This document shows, one piece after another, positions 47,301 through 60,700 of a DNA stretch of 64,000 nt. Under the pieces are notes generated by a model. The model made no database searches, was not told where the DNA came from, and worked only from the letters and a program-made list of their open reading frames with translations. Made by a program: the position numbers and the translations under genes. The stretch lies in NCBI GenBank assembly GCA_000149265.1, contig CH003369.1, forward strand, positions 62,001 to 126,000, in the 5' to 3' direction. The DNA comes from Ciona savignyi (taxonomy: Eukaryota > Chordata > Ascidiacea > Phlebobranchia > Cionidae). The stretch's first letter is position 1; the number at the start of each line of letters is the position of its first letter.

Positions 47301-50300
47301 GTAGGAAGGCCAGGGACTTCATTATATTTATCACCAAATCCCCCCGGGAGTGTATCATGGTGTCTTTTGTAATCTGACAAGATAATTTGTTTAATTCTTT
47401 CAATTATTGTTTTTTACTGTTTTTGTACAGTGTAGCTGAATTAAAACATGTTTCACAGTTTTTCTTTATTTTGTTGCATAATAGGAACGGAGTAAGGTAT
47501 GAGAATTGTGTGGGTGGGTTGTCCTTGCATGGGTATGTGCAGATTTGTACTCAGTTCTTTGTTACAACTTTGGTAGTAGCAGCACGTTAAATTTGATCCA
47601 AATTTTACTTACGCTCTTGCAGCAAGAGCGAAATCTTCACAGCCTAACCAACGCTGGTCGAAACTAACAAGCAGCTGCTGTATGCAAAAACTTAACGACC
47701 AAATATGCTGGACATAATGTGTATATTGCTATGCATGTGCTGATGTGCTTTTTTATTGTTATTGCGTACTGTACTATGAAAACTATTTAAAAGTAGTTCA
47801 TCAGTAAATGTTTTTTGATGCCTCATAAGTAAAATTTCTATGGATTGTATGTTCTTTAGCCCAAGTACCACCAAATTAAAAAACTTAGATTAATGCACCT
47901 TTAACTACATTTAACAAGCTAAGTTAATCGAGGATTATCCCATCAAGAATAGCAAGCCCGTGTTGTACCAGTTCTAAACATAAACACATCATATTTGTTC
48001 CACAGTCCTACATGTTCCTAATGTCTTCCGATTATGAACGAATTGAATGGACAGAGGCAATCATGAAGCAGCAAGAAACTTGCTTTAAAAGTTTCTCTCT
48101 AGCATCGCTAGAAGTCAATGCATTATTAGCAGCTTGTGTGCGACTTAGAAAGGTAAAACATATTTTGCATTTTTCTTTAAGGTACCAATGACCGTAGTTT
48201 ATTTTTGCCTCATATTCAACTATACAGGGCACAATTGTGCGATCATATGTGCCGCATAATGTTCTTCTTTGTTTTGTTCAGATGAACAACGTTGGATCGA
48301 TGATGATAAAGGAAGATGAAGATTTATTGTCCGGATATTTGAACGCAACCATCCACTCTGGTCAAGGATTCTTACACGCCTGCAGTACGTTTTATCCTTC
48401 GCTATATTTTTAAAATCACCATAAGTAATCATGTGTCATATAATTTTGTTCTCATTGTAGATTATGCTAATTAACTTATTCAGGTAAAATAGTTTCATGA
48501 TAGTGACGTCTTTGCATGGTTCTCCTGTATTTCACAGACCCATACTGTACATTGGAAGTGGATTCATATGGGCAGTTTCAGACTAAAGCAAAAACACGAC
48601 CATGTAAGGACACAAAGTCGCCCAGTTGGGACGAGGAGTTTGAATTGGAGGTCGATGGAGCGCAGACTCTCCGCATCCTCTGCTACGATCGAGCTCGTGA
48701 TGCGGTGGCTGGTGCTTCGTATGATGATGATGTTCTCATTGCCAAAGGAAAAGTTGGGGTTGGTACTCGTTTCTTATCTCAAGACATTTTAAGGGAATCA
48801 TCACTAAATCAAATAAAAATCTTTTATTAATAGCTTCTGATCAATATGTATTTCATTCCAAGTCTTTCATTATATTATATTATTAAAACCTGTGCAGCTG
48901 GTACAAGAGTCTTTACGTACACACGGGGAATGGAAGGAAGTGAGCGTGCTCATGAACGAACTCTCCATCAGAGTTTCAATGAAATTCACTCCGAGGGAGC
49001 ACAGCCTGCAAAGACTGCCATCAAAAAAATCAAACGGAGTTTTCGGAGTTAAGATTGGGGTTACAGCAAAGTAAGATTTTTTATGCCGTATGATGGTTGA
49101 GTAAACCAGTTATTGTTCTTTTTACAATTTAACTCTTTTGCGTTATCAAAATTTCATCATCAAATCCACCAGAAGCTTAAAATATGAAACGAAATACATA
49201 TGATGAGATGATACGTAATAACTACATTAACCTCAATTTTCACCAGACCATTTAATTTATTAATGTACTATTGTGCGATGTTTAGTTTGTTGTATTGATT
49301 GACTAATTTTCAGACGAGAGAGTACAGGCATTCCGAGTATAGTGAGGAAATGTGTGGCTGAGGTGGAAAGAAGAGGGATGGAGGAGATTGGGATCTACAG
49401 AGTATCAGGAGTGGCTTCCGAGATCCAAGCTTTAAAGGCCTCTTTTGATACAAGTACATTTACAATTCTATTCTGGAGAAAACTGTCCTTGATCAAATAT
49501 AAATTGTTGTATATTACCTTTTGTCACAAACACGTTGAAAATATCGGGATCTTGAGATCTTGTTAGAAGCTTAATTTACATCACTCGAATCAAGGTGTGC
49601 TTATCACTTTTATATTACCAGATCGAAAGGATGTTACCATGTTACTTGGGGAGGTTGACATCAATGCTGTCGCTGGCGTTCTAAAACTTTACTTTCGGGA
49701 GTTACCAGAACCTCTGTTTACAGATTCAAGATACAGGTCAGTGCTACGATTTTCATAACCGTCCATGCAAACAGGCTGATACAACATGATATTTTGAGAA
49801 TTTTTTAAGCTATATTCCCTTATTAGAAGTTGGCAACTTTCTTTAAACAAACTAGCAGTATAAACGGAAGAATCTTTTTCCTTTATTTTACTTAACCCTG
49901 GCCAAACAGAACAATAATATACAGTCCAGAACATGCTGCTTCATGGCATTTCCCCATTTGTGACTTCATTTAGTTAAACTGCTGAGCAATCATTTCATTA
50001 TCATTTGCTTCGTATGTTCTTGCATCGCCATCTTACACAAAACCCAATTGCACAAATCATCTTATGGTTGTTGCAGAGATTTTGTTGGAGCCTCTTCTCT
50101 GACAGATCCCGATGTGAAGCAACACACAATGAAACAACTGATCAATGACTTGCCGGCACCTAACTACAGAACACTGCATTTCATGAGAGAGCATCTGATC
50201 AAGTAAGAATTTTTGCCATCCATTCAGTGTACAGTGGTATTCGTTTGGTGACTTTTACAAGACCAAGAACCACTTTGACACACTACACATATGCAAGCAA

Positions 50301-51316
50301 TGTCAATACACGTGTTTAAAACTTTCTGTTTTATCTTCATCAAACGTTCCCTTACTGATACTTTGTGCATGCCCCGAATCTTTTTTAACTTTCGGCGCCC
50401 CACTAAAGAAATCAACAATTTGCGCTACCTTGGCAAACCAACAGCATATTTGCCAAGGCAGAGTCCACAGACATGTTCATAAACTAACGGCATTTTACGC
50501 ATTGTCACAATGAATAAGGTGTTTGCATTGCTACTTCTCTGTCACTAGATGTGTAACTTGTTATACAATTCCCATATAGAGTCTCACAATTTGAGTCAGA
50601 GAACAAAATGAACCTACACAACCTTGCAACAGTGTTCGGGCCCACATTACTTCGCCCAGCTGAGGATAAATCTCCACAAGGGAATTCCGCTCTTGCCCTC
50701 AATGCTCTAAGGATGGATGTGCATTATCAGGTATGTCTGTAGGTAATCACAGTTTTTTTTAGTAAGCTGTGTTGGCAGCTATGGAATAATATTCGTTAGA
50801 CTTGGTTAAGGATGCTAAATTGTAGAGGATGTTTATAAATAAGTTGTCTCCTAATGACAGATGGATGTTTTGTTGTACTGCTTGGAGATCAATGAGATGA
50901 TCGATTATGACGCAATGCTGAATCAAAGAAAGGAAGATTTAAAAGAAGAAAAGCAGCTTTCAAAAAGCCAGGATGATCTGACTTCCTCTGGCAATAAGCC
51001 ATCAATGCCTCGATCAGTTACAGTGGGTAGTCTTGGCTCCGACAAAGAGGACATGGGTTTATTGGGGTCGTTCAAGCAGGCCAAGACCGGGAAAGTTCAT
51101 TCAGATCAGGTTGTTCCGCCACCAGCATTCACACCGAAAGAAAGACGCCAGCACCAGTACGAAGAAATCTTTATTGATCCGCCAACTGCCAAACCATATA
51201 TCAAGCCCGCAGTGAGCCGCAAACCAAGTTCAGACGCAATGGGACGAGGAAAACCTGTTCCAGCACCACGCAAGGCACCTAAGCCTGCCAAGCAGTCTGT
51301 CGTAACTGACCTGTAG
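38349..51316 (+). CDS. BCR: Breakpoint cluster region protein: RhoGEF, PH, C2 and RhoGAP
   Basis: Dual Rho-family regulator. 27 coding exons: 38349-38534, 38688-39065, 39283-39483, 39688-39762, 39827-39985, 42469-42633, 42920-43103, 43508-43619, 43942-44053, 44361-44504, 44659-44844, 45099-45206, 45267-45321, 45618-45748, 46089-46232, 46351-46436, 46769-46854, 47044-47300, 48006-48152, 48282-48384, 48538-48758, 48898-49070, 49314-49453, 49622-49736, 50077-50202, 50580-50730, 50861-51316; 1466 aa (human 1271). Residues about 35-62 form the coiled-coil oligomer segment ([20 protein letters not shown]). Residues 525-732 are RhoGEF ([31 protein letters not shown]). PH follows with a split insert, then C2 ([19 protein letters not shown]). 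RhoGAP at about 1138-1315 has the arginine finger in [18 protein letters not shown] and [13 protein letters not shown]. The coiled coil separates BCR from ABR. The tail ends VVTDL. Confidence 0.96.
40000..42460 (+). other. Large BCR intron (after coding exon 5)
   Basis: At about 2.5 kb this is the longest intron in the gene. It holds a TA microsatellite at 41963-41987. A non-AT-rich block at about 40530-40800 is of unknown origin, with no long frame and no recognised repeat. The rest is plain AT-rich intron. Confidence 0.6.
41963..41987. repeat. (TA)n microsatellite
   Basis: About twelve TA units in the large BCR intron. Confidence 0.95.
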
Positions 51317-51412
51317 TGACCTACGATTCACCTGCCGTTGCTTGGTTGGATATTTATAAATCGTTTTTATTCAAGGTGCAATAATTGCAACCCCTATTCG
51401 GTCATAAACGAA

Positions 51413-51418
51413 AATAAA
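51413..51418 (+). promoter_or_regulatory. Polyadenylation signal of BCR (candidate)
   Basis: AATAAA lies 97 bp after the BCR stop codon, giving a short 3' UTR. Confidence 0.6.
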
Positions 51419-51690
51419 AAGCAATTACAGAGATTCCCACATGACTAAAATGTGCGAAAAAAATCTTAATTCCAGTTAAAACCACGGTACGTTGTGGTCT
51501 GGTACTCATTTTGTCGGTACTGACTGTTGGATCTTCTTTTTAACCTATTCTCTGTATTTGTGTATATGCGTAATTTAACCAATGCCACCTAGTGCAGTTT
51601 TAATAAGAAATTGTATGTCTTTATTTCTATTTTTATCCCCTTTTTATTGGAGGACATTGTGCAACCCTTAAGTATAATGTTTAATTGTTT

Positions 51691-51881
51691 NNNNNNNNNN
51701 NNNNNNNNNNNNNNNNNNNNNNNNNNNNNNNNNNNNNNNNNNNNNNNNNNNNNNNNNNNNNNNNNNNNNNNNNNNNNNNNNNNNNNNNNNNNNNNNNNNN
51801 NNNNNNNNNNNNNNNNNNNNNNNNNNNNNNNNNNNNNNNNNNNNNNNNNNNNNNNNNNNNNNNNNNNNNNNNNNNNNNNNN
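51691..51881. other. Assembly gap, 191 N
   Basis: A run of 191 N, an estimated-size gap downstream of BCR. Confidence 0.99.
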
Positions 51882-52340
51882 TGTTTTAATTCATCTTACA
51901 GGCAATTTTGTCTCTTAGCGCCGAATATCTTATATATATTGTGAATTGTGCCTGGCTTTCATGGTTACATGCGTGGGGCAGAATACCTACTTAAGTTCCA
52001 ATGATGAAACACCCAGTGGAACGGAAGGGTGTGTTTTCCACACTCGTGGCGTCGTGCAAATATTCGACTTGTATAAACATTGGTACGCGTATTTCGCTTC
52101 GATAGTGTCGTTTTGATTATTATTATTATTGTATCTTTGTGAGTGTAACCTGCTGTCATTATTACTATCATGCTGTAATAAATTACTTTGCGATTATCTA
52201 TATATAGCAGAATGTTCCAGTCAAATTACAATCATACTTAATTTTGGCAACTTTTTGTATAATATTTACGTCGTAGTTGGAGAGATAAAATTTCAATGAA
52301 CATACAAAAAGATACCCCGTACCGCTAGTAACATATAATT

Positions 52341-52497
52341 AGGTTCATGGAACAAGGTCTGGTGGAAAGGTTGAAGATTCGAAACTGGTCGCTAGCTAGT
52401 CGGTTGTATCGTTAGCCGGGATCTGATGATTGCACGTGTGTTTAACCCCTTGATTTCCCATTCACGGTAAATAAACATAAATGTCCTGTTCTATCCT
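52341..52497 (+). repeat. SINE copy with an internal deletion
   Basis: The head (GGTCTGGTGGAAAGGTTGAA, GATTCGAAACTGGTCGCTAG) joins directly to the distal part (ATCTGATGATTGCACGTGTG, CCATTCACGG, AAATGTCCTGTTC). About 100 bp of the body are missing. Confidence 0.8.
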
Positions 52498-54498
52498 AAA
52501 CAATGCAATGCAGTTTATTTGTTCGATCAATAGAATATATAACATGTGTTTTTATATACAAAAACAACCGCTATAAAAGTTGGTCATTATTTAACAAAAT
52601 TAAAAGTTCAGAATACTTACAACAATTCAATTAAAAAGCAGATATAAAAGAGATCGAATAAAAATAGGATTAAACAAAAACAAGGATCTCTCTAGATGGC
52701 GTATAACCAATTAATGGACCTCTATGTACGTGCGGAAATAACATGTGGCCCTTTCTTAGTTATTGCATTTAAACAAGTGTTTTGAAACAAAGACGCTCTT
52801 ACCACATATTTGTAGGATAAACATGCCTCTTTCGATGATAATGACCGGAAATGAAAATCCGTACAATAATTAAATGACAGAGCTCGATAAAAAAATGCCT
52901 GAAATCCCTCTAGAATAGAAAGAAATTAAAAACTGGTAACAAACTTAAACAATTTAAGTTGTTTAACAGCTGACTAATCCGGTACATATTCTACATGTTG
53001 AGTTTGTTACCGGTTTCTATTTTATCACATATTTTACACGTAAAGTTGGTTACTGGTAACAATTTCTCGATGTATTACTTATTTACAACATTCCATCACC
53101 AGTTATATTTACATACTAAGTATTTTTTAGTAGCCTACATCTTAAGGGCGAATGTACAGAAACAAATACAAGTTAAACTAGCAGGTTCAGTAACCAAAAC
53201 ACATGTCACTTGCTAAAAATGTCGGAATGGCTTTAACCGCATGTTCCTGTTTTTCAATGTACTCAAATAAAAATATATAGAATACAATTTTATGTTTTCT
53301 GAATAATCGATCCTTCCCAATTTCTTAGTCGTAAAATTGAGCTATAATTTAAACAGAACAATTTTTGCGCCGAAAGTGTACATAACCTCGTTCTAATCGG
53401 TCATTGTTAATATCAATACCTTACAAATAGCTAGATCTTTACTCATTAGGCTAATATTCCTTTGATTAAAATAAATATTCTACATTTTCAAACAGTATAT
53501 ATAATAACCAATTGCTTATTATGTTGTCTTATGCTAACATTTTGGCATTGCGCAAGATTGTAAGACAGGCTATATGTCGTTAACCTTTTAAAGAAGTTTA
53601 GTTACCTGCAGATACATTCTAGAAAATAGAACGTTAAAACCGTTTCCCAGTATCAATACCACCAAGCATTGGATATTAGTTAAACACATATTTTATTGTA
53701 TCTCATACCATTTCATATTGTTCTATTCTATCATATTAAACACTAGATGGTGTCGAGGGTCTATCGTCTGTCATGCCTCACTTCTCAACCCATGAAAAAT
53801 GAAACGATAATGGATTTTTTTGCAAAATATATTATTGACTACTAAATCATATTTCACTTTATTCTATAGGGCAATAAATAAGCATTGGTGAGCCTTTAAA
53901 CATTCTATCTGGACATTTGAACATTACATCACACTATGTAAGCACAACAACTTCTATTCTCTAAAAAAGCTGAATCAATCACGAGGACCGCTGGGACGAA
54001 GTCAAACTGCTGTATTTCATCCTGATATTTTACATATTTTCTATACCTTTTCTATTTAACGCAGCCCGAGACGAACAGCTTAACTCAGCTCAATTCTACA
54101 AAAGAAATGACCGAATGTATAAATATCATTACATTACTGATTGCCAAGATAAACATTGAAATAAATATTTTGCAAATTGTACCGATTTTATTTTATTACT
54201 TCATTTTCAAGTCCAGTATTGCGGTGAAATTATTAACAACGCAACGCGTGGAACACTTACATCTCAGTGTGTTACAAATGATAACGGTAAGCCATTCCTC
54301 AAGGTAATCAAATTTAATAGGTGCATCCACGCCTATAACCTAAAGTTTTTTATCCGTATTCGGTTAAGGAAGTACATTTTCAGATTCCGGCAAATGTAGA
54401 CATTGTTAGCTTATGTTTTTATTATAACAATGCTTATTTGTTAACACTTGGGGTAAATAGTTTTTTTTCCAGTTTTATATATCAGCTAACAAACTTTT

Positions 54499-54509
54499 GG
54501 GGGGGGGGG
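54499..54509. repeat. Poly-G run
   Basis: Eleven consecutive G, unusual in this AT-rich flank and a likely place for length errors. Confidence 0.9.
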
Positions 54510-55984
54510 CGGAAAAGCTTAAAATGATCTTCACTTTTTATTCTAGGGTCTGGCGAAAATTTTAAATTTTACACTGCACATCTTCTAAGTATAAGCTAAC
54601 TTTGTAAAAAAATTAACCCGACTATGCAACTCATTCCTGTCCAAATTCATGTTACAAAAAATTTGGACCCGGTAAGAAAATAAAGAAAAGAAAAGGAACG
54701 GAAAAATCCAAATTCAGTTTTATTTTTAAGACATCCCCATAATTATGCTATGGTTACTCTGACAAACACAATGCCCTAGATATCGATTGTTTATTCATGT
54801 ACAAATTTTACGCCTTCTTAATATACTAATATTAAAAATTGATTGTATTGGCTTTACTATTTTATTGACAATCATTTTATAAATAGTGTTTGTTCATATT
54901 TACAGTTGACTGGGGTACTTCAGTTTAATGGTTATTTTGATAACGCTTATTGCTTTTGTGGGTAAAGGTAGCGAAGTGTACTTGAATTTGAGACGACCTC
55001 GTTGCACCATGTAAACGATACATTTGATAAACAATATTTGGTGTCTGGGGTTAAACAATTGTTCAAAAAGTAGGCAACGATTTGGGCAGAAAAAGGTGAT
55101 TTTGTGTTCCCGACATGGGAAATTACTATCAGTGTTTCGTGTATCTCGCAGGAAATTCCAATGACGGATTACATAAAGAAGACTGCTCGTCAGTCAGTGG
55201 GCATAACGGCGCGAGTTGGACCAAATTTGTTTTATATCTTATTCTTAATAGTTCCCCAAAAGATGACTGTGCAACAATTAATTAAAACAGGAAACTCGTA
55301 TATATTAATGATTTCTGATTAGAATAAGTTACACAATAGTTTAACTGTTTTTCAACAATCGACGGCTCTGGCTCCGTTGGCTTTGTTCCCATGTTTCGGT
55401 TCGACTGCGGCGTAGTAGCTGCAGCGTTCTCGTGTGAAAAATAAACCACAAACAGTCAGATCAGACGTCAAAATGGCCCGCATAATCCAAAACTAAAAAC
55501 GGCGTTTTTTCGCATTTTATCATGATTAACAAAATAAACAAATCTAATTTTTCCAAAACACACAATAAAAAGAACGCGTGTATACACTTAGCTATAGTTG
55601 GCAACACACACATAAAAAATTAAAAGTTTATTTGGGTATGATGCACTACCTGATTTTAAGTTTAAAATATACCGTTTATAAATATTAAGCTTTATAAACT
55701 TAACTGGGAAGAATCTAAGGATAATGCGCTTACTTTAATTATTTTTTTCATTGTGCACTATATGTAAATTTATTAAGGAAATTTTCACAGTAAATCACTC
55801 GAGAGAATGGATCACAATGTAACAGCGGCCAAAAGAGAAATTCGTAGTGAAATATTTTGCATCTTTGTAGCACGGGGGCACTTATAATCTGGAGGCTTAG
55901 CGTTGCTAGAATTGCTCGAGCGGGAGTTGTTCTACTGCGGAAACCCAATCCGTAGCGTTAGCGTGCCCTGAAGTCGGCCCCGTG

Positions 55985-55992
55985 CTTATATA
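55985..55992 (-). promoter_or_regulatory. TATA-box candidate on the minus strand
   Basis: TATATAAG read on the minus strand, followed by a GC-rich stretch (GCACGGGGCCGACTTCAGGG). An ATG at 55862 about 125 bp further opens MQNISLRISLLAAVTL, then stops unless spliced. No confirmed downstream gene. Confidence 0.25.
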
Positions 55993-57679
55993 TTTAAAAG
56001 ACTGTGGGAACGAGGTCTGGGGTTATTCAGGGCAGCAAAAGGCCATCGCTTCGGCGCCATGGTTGCGGAAATCTCTCGAAAGTTCTGTAATTTATAAACT
56101 GACAATGTCTGGTTAATTTTCTAATTCAAAAAGATTGATTTCTGCACTTGCGTTTTATACTTTCTTATAATGGAGTTTACATTACTTTATTAACGGGTAT
56201 TTATTTATATTTGCATTACCGACCATGCTGTGTAAAAAATACCGCAATAAATGTTGAATTGGATATCTTAAAATCAATTTGAAAAACTATAAATATAACA
56301 TATTATCAAAATGTTTGAAAATTACAGAACTTAAAAAATTATTATGGTAATTATTAGGGGCGAAAAATTATTATGGTAAAGTTAATTGTATAGTTCAATC
56401 ATAAGCTGACCTTTAAAATAAAATTAACTTTTTTGTTTGTCATTGTGGGATACCGAAACTAGTATCAGCCAGTATAATTGGCGAGCTGTGGGTGTTCGGG
56501 AATTCCCCGGAAACTGATGTGAGTGCTTGCTTTGCATCACGAATCCAGACAAGGGTGAAATTATGATAAATGTTCCACGGTTTTCCGCATTTTACCAATG
56601 GTTTGGGTTCTCAACTATAATTTTTTTTTATTATCAACGTTTTAAATAAATATATGAAAAGTCTAATTCGTAAATAAAAAAATCACAAAATTTTCGCTGG
56701 TGAAATTCGCTTTAGTATATACAATTAACTAAAGAAAACTGAGTAAACGAAATAGTTATACAACCACATTAGTGACTACTTATATATGAGTCATTAAGGA
56801 CTTAGTCGTCGACGTATATATGCCTCCATGAAACTTGAAGTGACCCATCTATTAAGTTACATTTTTACCGGTTTGTTGACTTAAGCGTTTCGCATGACGA
56901 GCTCCCACCATGATTTGCGGCCAAATGTAACGATGGAATTACTCTTCGCTAAATGTTTTAAGCCGGGTGGCCAGTTTTGTGTCTTTTATGATCAACACTT
57001 TATTGCAAATTATGAGAATAGCGCAATCCGAATACCTTTCAACACAACTGTTTTGTAAGACGAAATAATCAAACTTACACTCTAATGCCGTTAGGTGGCA
57101 GCATGGAGAAATACACCAGATATGAATCTCGGTTAGATTAAACCAACATAAAGAAAAACGTAAACAATTTTTTATATTAATATGCGTAATAAATAGATCC
57201 ACTTGTAATTATTGGTATTTATGTACGGTGTAATGGACTACATAACATACAGCGGGACTATGGACTATGGATTGAAATTTCGGCCTCCCAAGAGATAAAA
57301 GTTTTATAACCATATGAAACAGTATACAGCTGCTTCATAACTGCGAGGTGCTAGACACTTGCACTTCTGATGCGACCAGGCTGTATCAGACAGTTAGGTT
57401 GATGTATAGTTACAGTGAGTTGGCGACGAAATCAAGTGCCAGCAGCAGTGTGTACGCGGGTGGCATTTTGCGCGAGGTAACTTACACGGTGCAAGGGAAG
57501 CGCATCGTTCTTTAATTCGGTAAGTGTCTGGCATATCTTTCTATCGCTGCACTTAATAGTCGGTCGTGCCAAACAAAACATACTGTCATTTTAAAGCATT
57601 CCCAGGACATTTGCCATTTTCTAGGCTGGTTTTTAGTTAGCTTTCTTTTTATATTATATATACATAAAACTAAAATGTT

Positions 57680-57722
57680 TATATATATATATATGTGTGT
57701 GTGTGTGTATGTGTGTATGTGT
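57680..57722. repeat. Compound (TA)n(TG)n microsatellite
   Basis: An alternating AT run followed by GT repeats with two GTAT interruptions. Confidence 0.95.
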
Positions 57723-60700
57723 AAGTACAAAGATACTTAAAATATTAAGTGAGAGAATCGTATGTTAAGCCTACAGACGTGGTTCCCACATTTTTAATTG
57801 TACATTGCGACTTTGATGCAAATATTTACAACAAAAACATTGTGTTCAACATCGAACCGGTGCGCAAGTCGTTTTTGTGATCGAAAATTGAGTAAACTAA
57901 ACAATATGGCGAATTTAGCGCGAAGTCCATTTTAAAAGAATTTTGTGTGCTTTTTGTGGAAGCACACATTCGTTCTTCAGACATAAATAGTAGAAAAGTA
58001 CAGTTCTTAAAATTTGGTAACATGAGACTCAAACCACTTAGGTAATCGCTTTTGCGTGCAGTTTTTAACCAATTCCTTAATTGCCCTCTTCGTTCTTGTT
58101 TGGATTTAACGAAACTTCGTTTCTAAAATTTCTACTAAAATTTCACGAAGTCAAATAATTTTAGTATGACTAAGGTGCAGCCTTATTTGCCAATGATGCT
58201 ACCTAACATTATTAGTCGACATAACGAATTTCGCTGAGCGGAGGTTTTTTCCTTCCTCACTTACACAATTATTTCTTTTTATTTTATGCTGCTTTTTAAG
58301 GAAAAATTAGTTCATCTGTAAATATAGAAACGCTGTGCTTAACATTGCATCGTACATTTTATCGAATTGATATTATGGAAAACACAGATGTGGGCATTAT
58401 TGAAATGCTGTATATTCATTCACGATAATTTGTAGCATCCCAGTATCGTCAAGATGACGTTTAACACTTCAAAGAGTGGGTCGGGCGACAAAATCATTGT
58501 AAAATGTTGTAAGTAGAGCTTTGATGCGTCCGCTCTACAAACGTACTTAAGTTTGTTTATAGTAGAATCCAATACGTTCGAAATTGGCCTGAAATCTTCA
58601 GTAACTCGAAACCGGCAGCGACAGAGAAAATTACTGACAGGTTGGGAGATTTTACGGTGACCACACCATCGGCTAGCATCCATTCATCTGGTGAATAAAC
58701 TATCCAGTATGTCAAACGAAAGTGGAACCAATTCGCCCTTAAAACCTATACCCAAAATATATGTTGATAATGCACCGTGTTCTTGTCCATTTTAATTAGT
58801 ATGTACTAGGACGTTCTTTTCTTCGAAATGCTGAACCTACCAGAATGTTTTCAATTGTTTTCCAATCATTTATGCTATTTTTAACGAAGGCTGTGTCATC
58901 GTTTAGCAGTTATTGTATCATTATCCATAGAGTGTATATTTGTTGTGTAAACCTTAGTTGGCGTATTAGCCGTAACAAAACAACTTGGGTTGTATCTTTT
59001 GTTGTTCGACATGCTTTGATTACAACGTAGAGATTACGATTCAATAGGAATAACTCCAGGTAAACTGGAACTGTTTTGAAAAATTTATACACCACATCGG
59101 TGGCCCGGTGTTATGAAATGGTCTTAAGATCACAGAACATTAACCCGGCTTTGTTTTGAAACAAACGGAACATTTACGTAATTTAGCGAGTTTCCGCACA
59201 TTCTGGCGTACTTTTCGTCAACAAACCGCAACTAAAAGGATAATTCTTGCGGGTCATCCTGTTTTCGTAAATCCAAGATTTAATAACAATTTTTTAGGGA
59301 TACAATATCAATGACAATGCTCACAGGAGAATTGGTTGATTTACTTAATTAGATTTCAATCTTAAATTCACTGGAACAAAAAGATGCCATTTTAAGTTAG
59401 AATATCGTTGAACCTGCGTTGGAAATAATATACGATTCTCTTGTGACAGAAAGTTGTTCTTTTGGTTGCAGAAGTTGAACACATCGAATATTGACATAAT
59501 AGAGTTTGACAAAAAGTCTTGCTGGTAGTGAAAAGAAAAGGTTTCACGTTTGGCCGTGGATTAGCGTTTTATTGTTTTTACAATAAAAACACAAGCTTCG
59601 AGGGCAAGCTGATAATCGTTACTTCCGGTGTGCGAATAAATAGGTATTTTTACACAACTGACAATTTAGTAAGACTAAACTTCGCGAAAACGGGTTTTAT
59701 AATATGTTTTAACTTGTACAAATTAGACGAACGGTTTGGTTGTAGATTGTGCTTGAAAAAGCGATTATTGCTTTATTTAAAAACGCAGTCACTTGAATGT
59801 GAATAGTGTTCATAGGCGATGGTGCCTTCTTCAGATTAATCGTAATCGCGTATTGGGTTACTGCTATCGGAAAATGACGGACACGAAAATTGGTAGTTTA
59901 TCTGAAGATCAGACCGTAATCGAAAATTAATGGCGGCTGTAGCGGAGTTAGTTGGTGGCTGCCGCAATGATCGACTCGATGAATATTTTGTGTTACCTCA
60001 TGTAAATGTCGTGTTAACCTAGCCACTTACAACGATTATTAAGAAAAAATGCTAACGATTTAAGGTATAGCGGGAAGTGGTTTCATCGCATTATCTTTTT
60101 TATGAATTCACAAACAACACAAATTACTGGTTTCTGGTTTGCAGAGACCACGCATAGCTGAAGTATATTCTTTCAGAGCTTAATGATTCTTCCATAGCAA
60201 TAATGGGTGAGATTAAATCTATCTATTGTAGCAGCTCGACAAGTTGAAATGCGCTCACCTACAGTGTTAACGGAAGCAAGAAATAAATCTATTTACATTT
60301 TCAACTCCTATTAGAATAATTGTCCTAATTGAGAAATATAACTAATTTTACGGCAGCCATGAAACATGACAAAATATTAAGATATACTTTAAAATTAAAG
60401 TGTGCTATTGATGCCAAGAACCAACGGTTGAAATATCCCCCGGGAAAATATTTCACTTTAAGACAACTCTATACTGAACTCATTTCACATGGGATTAAAA
60501 GAATGTAGCTAACTGTAACTTAAAGTAAAATGGCCTAAATTGCATCATCATGCCGTCCATGAACCTTTGATATCTTTTTTTTTAATAAAACCGTTCAAAA
60601 ATGTAATACCATTTTACAGGAGTGATTTCGCTTCCGCAGTAAAGTTGTCTCACGTGCATTATTTACTTTCGCTAAAGTTTTTTTGTTACCCGTTTTCTGG

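Noticed and set aside
46908-47380. Long minus and alternative plus frames around 47 kb
   Set aside because: They overlap BCR coding exon 47044-47300, which is GC-rich and therefore stop-poor in several frames.
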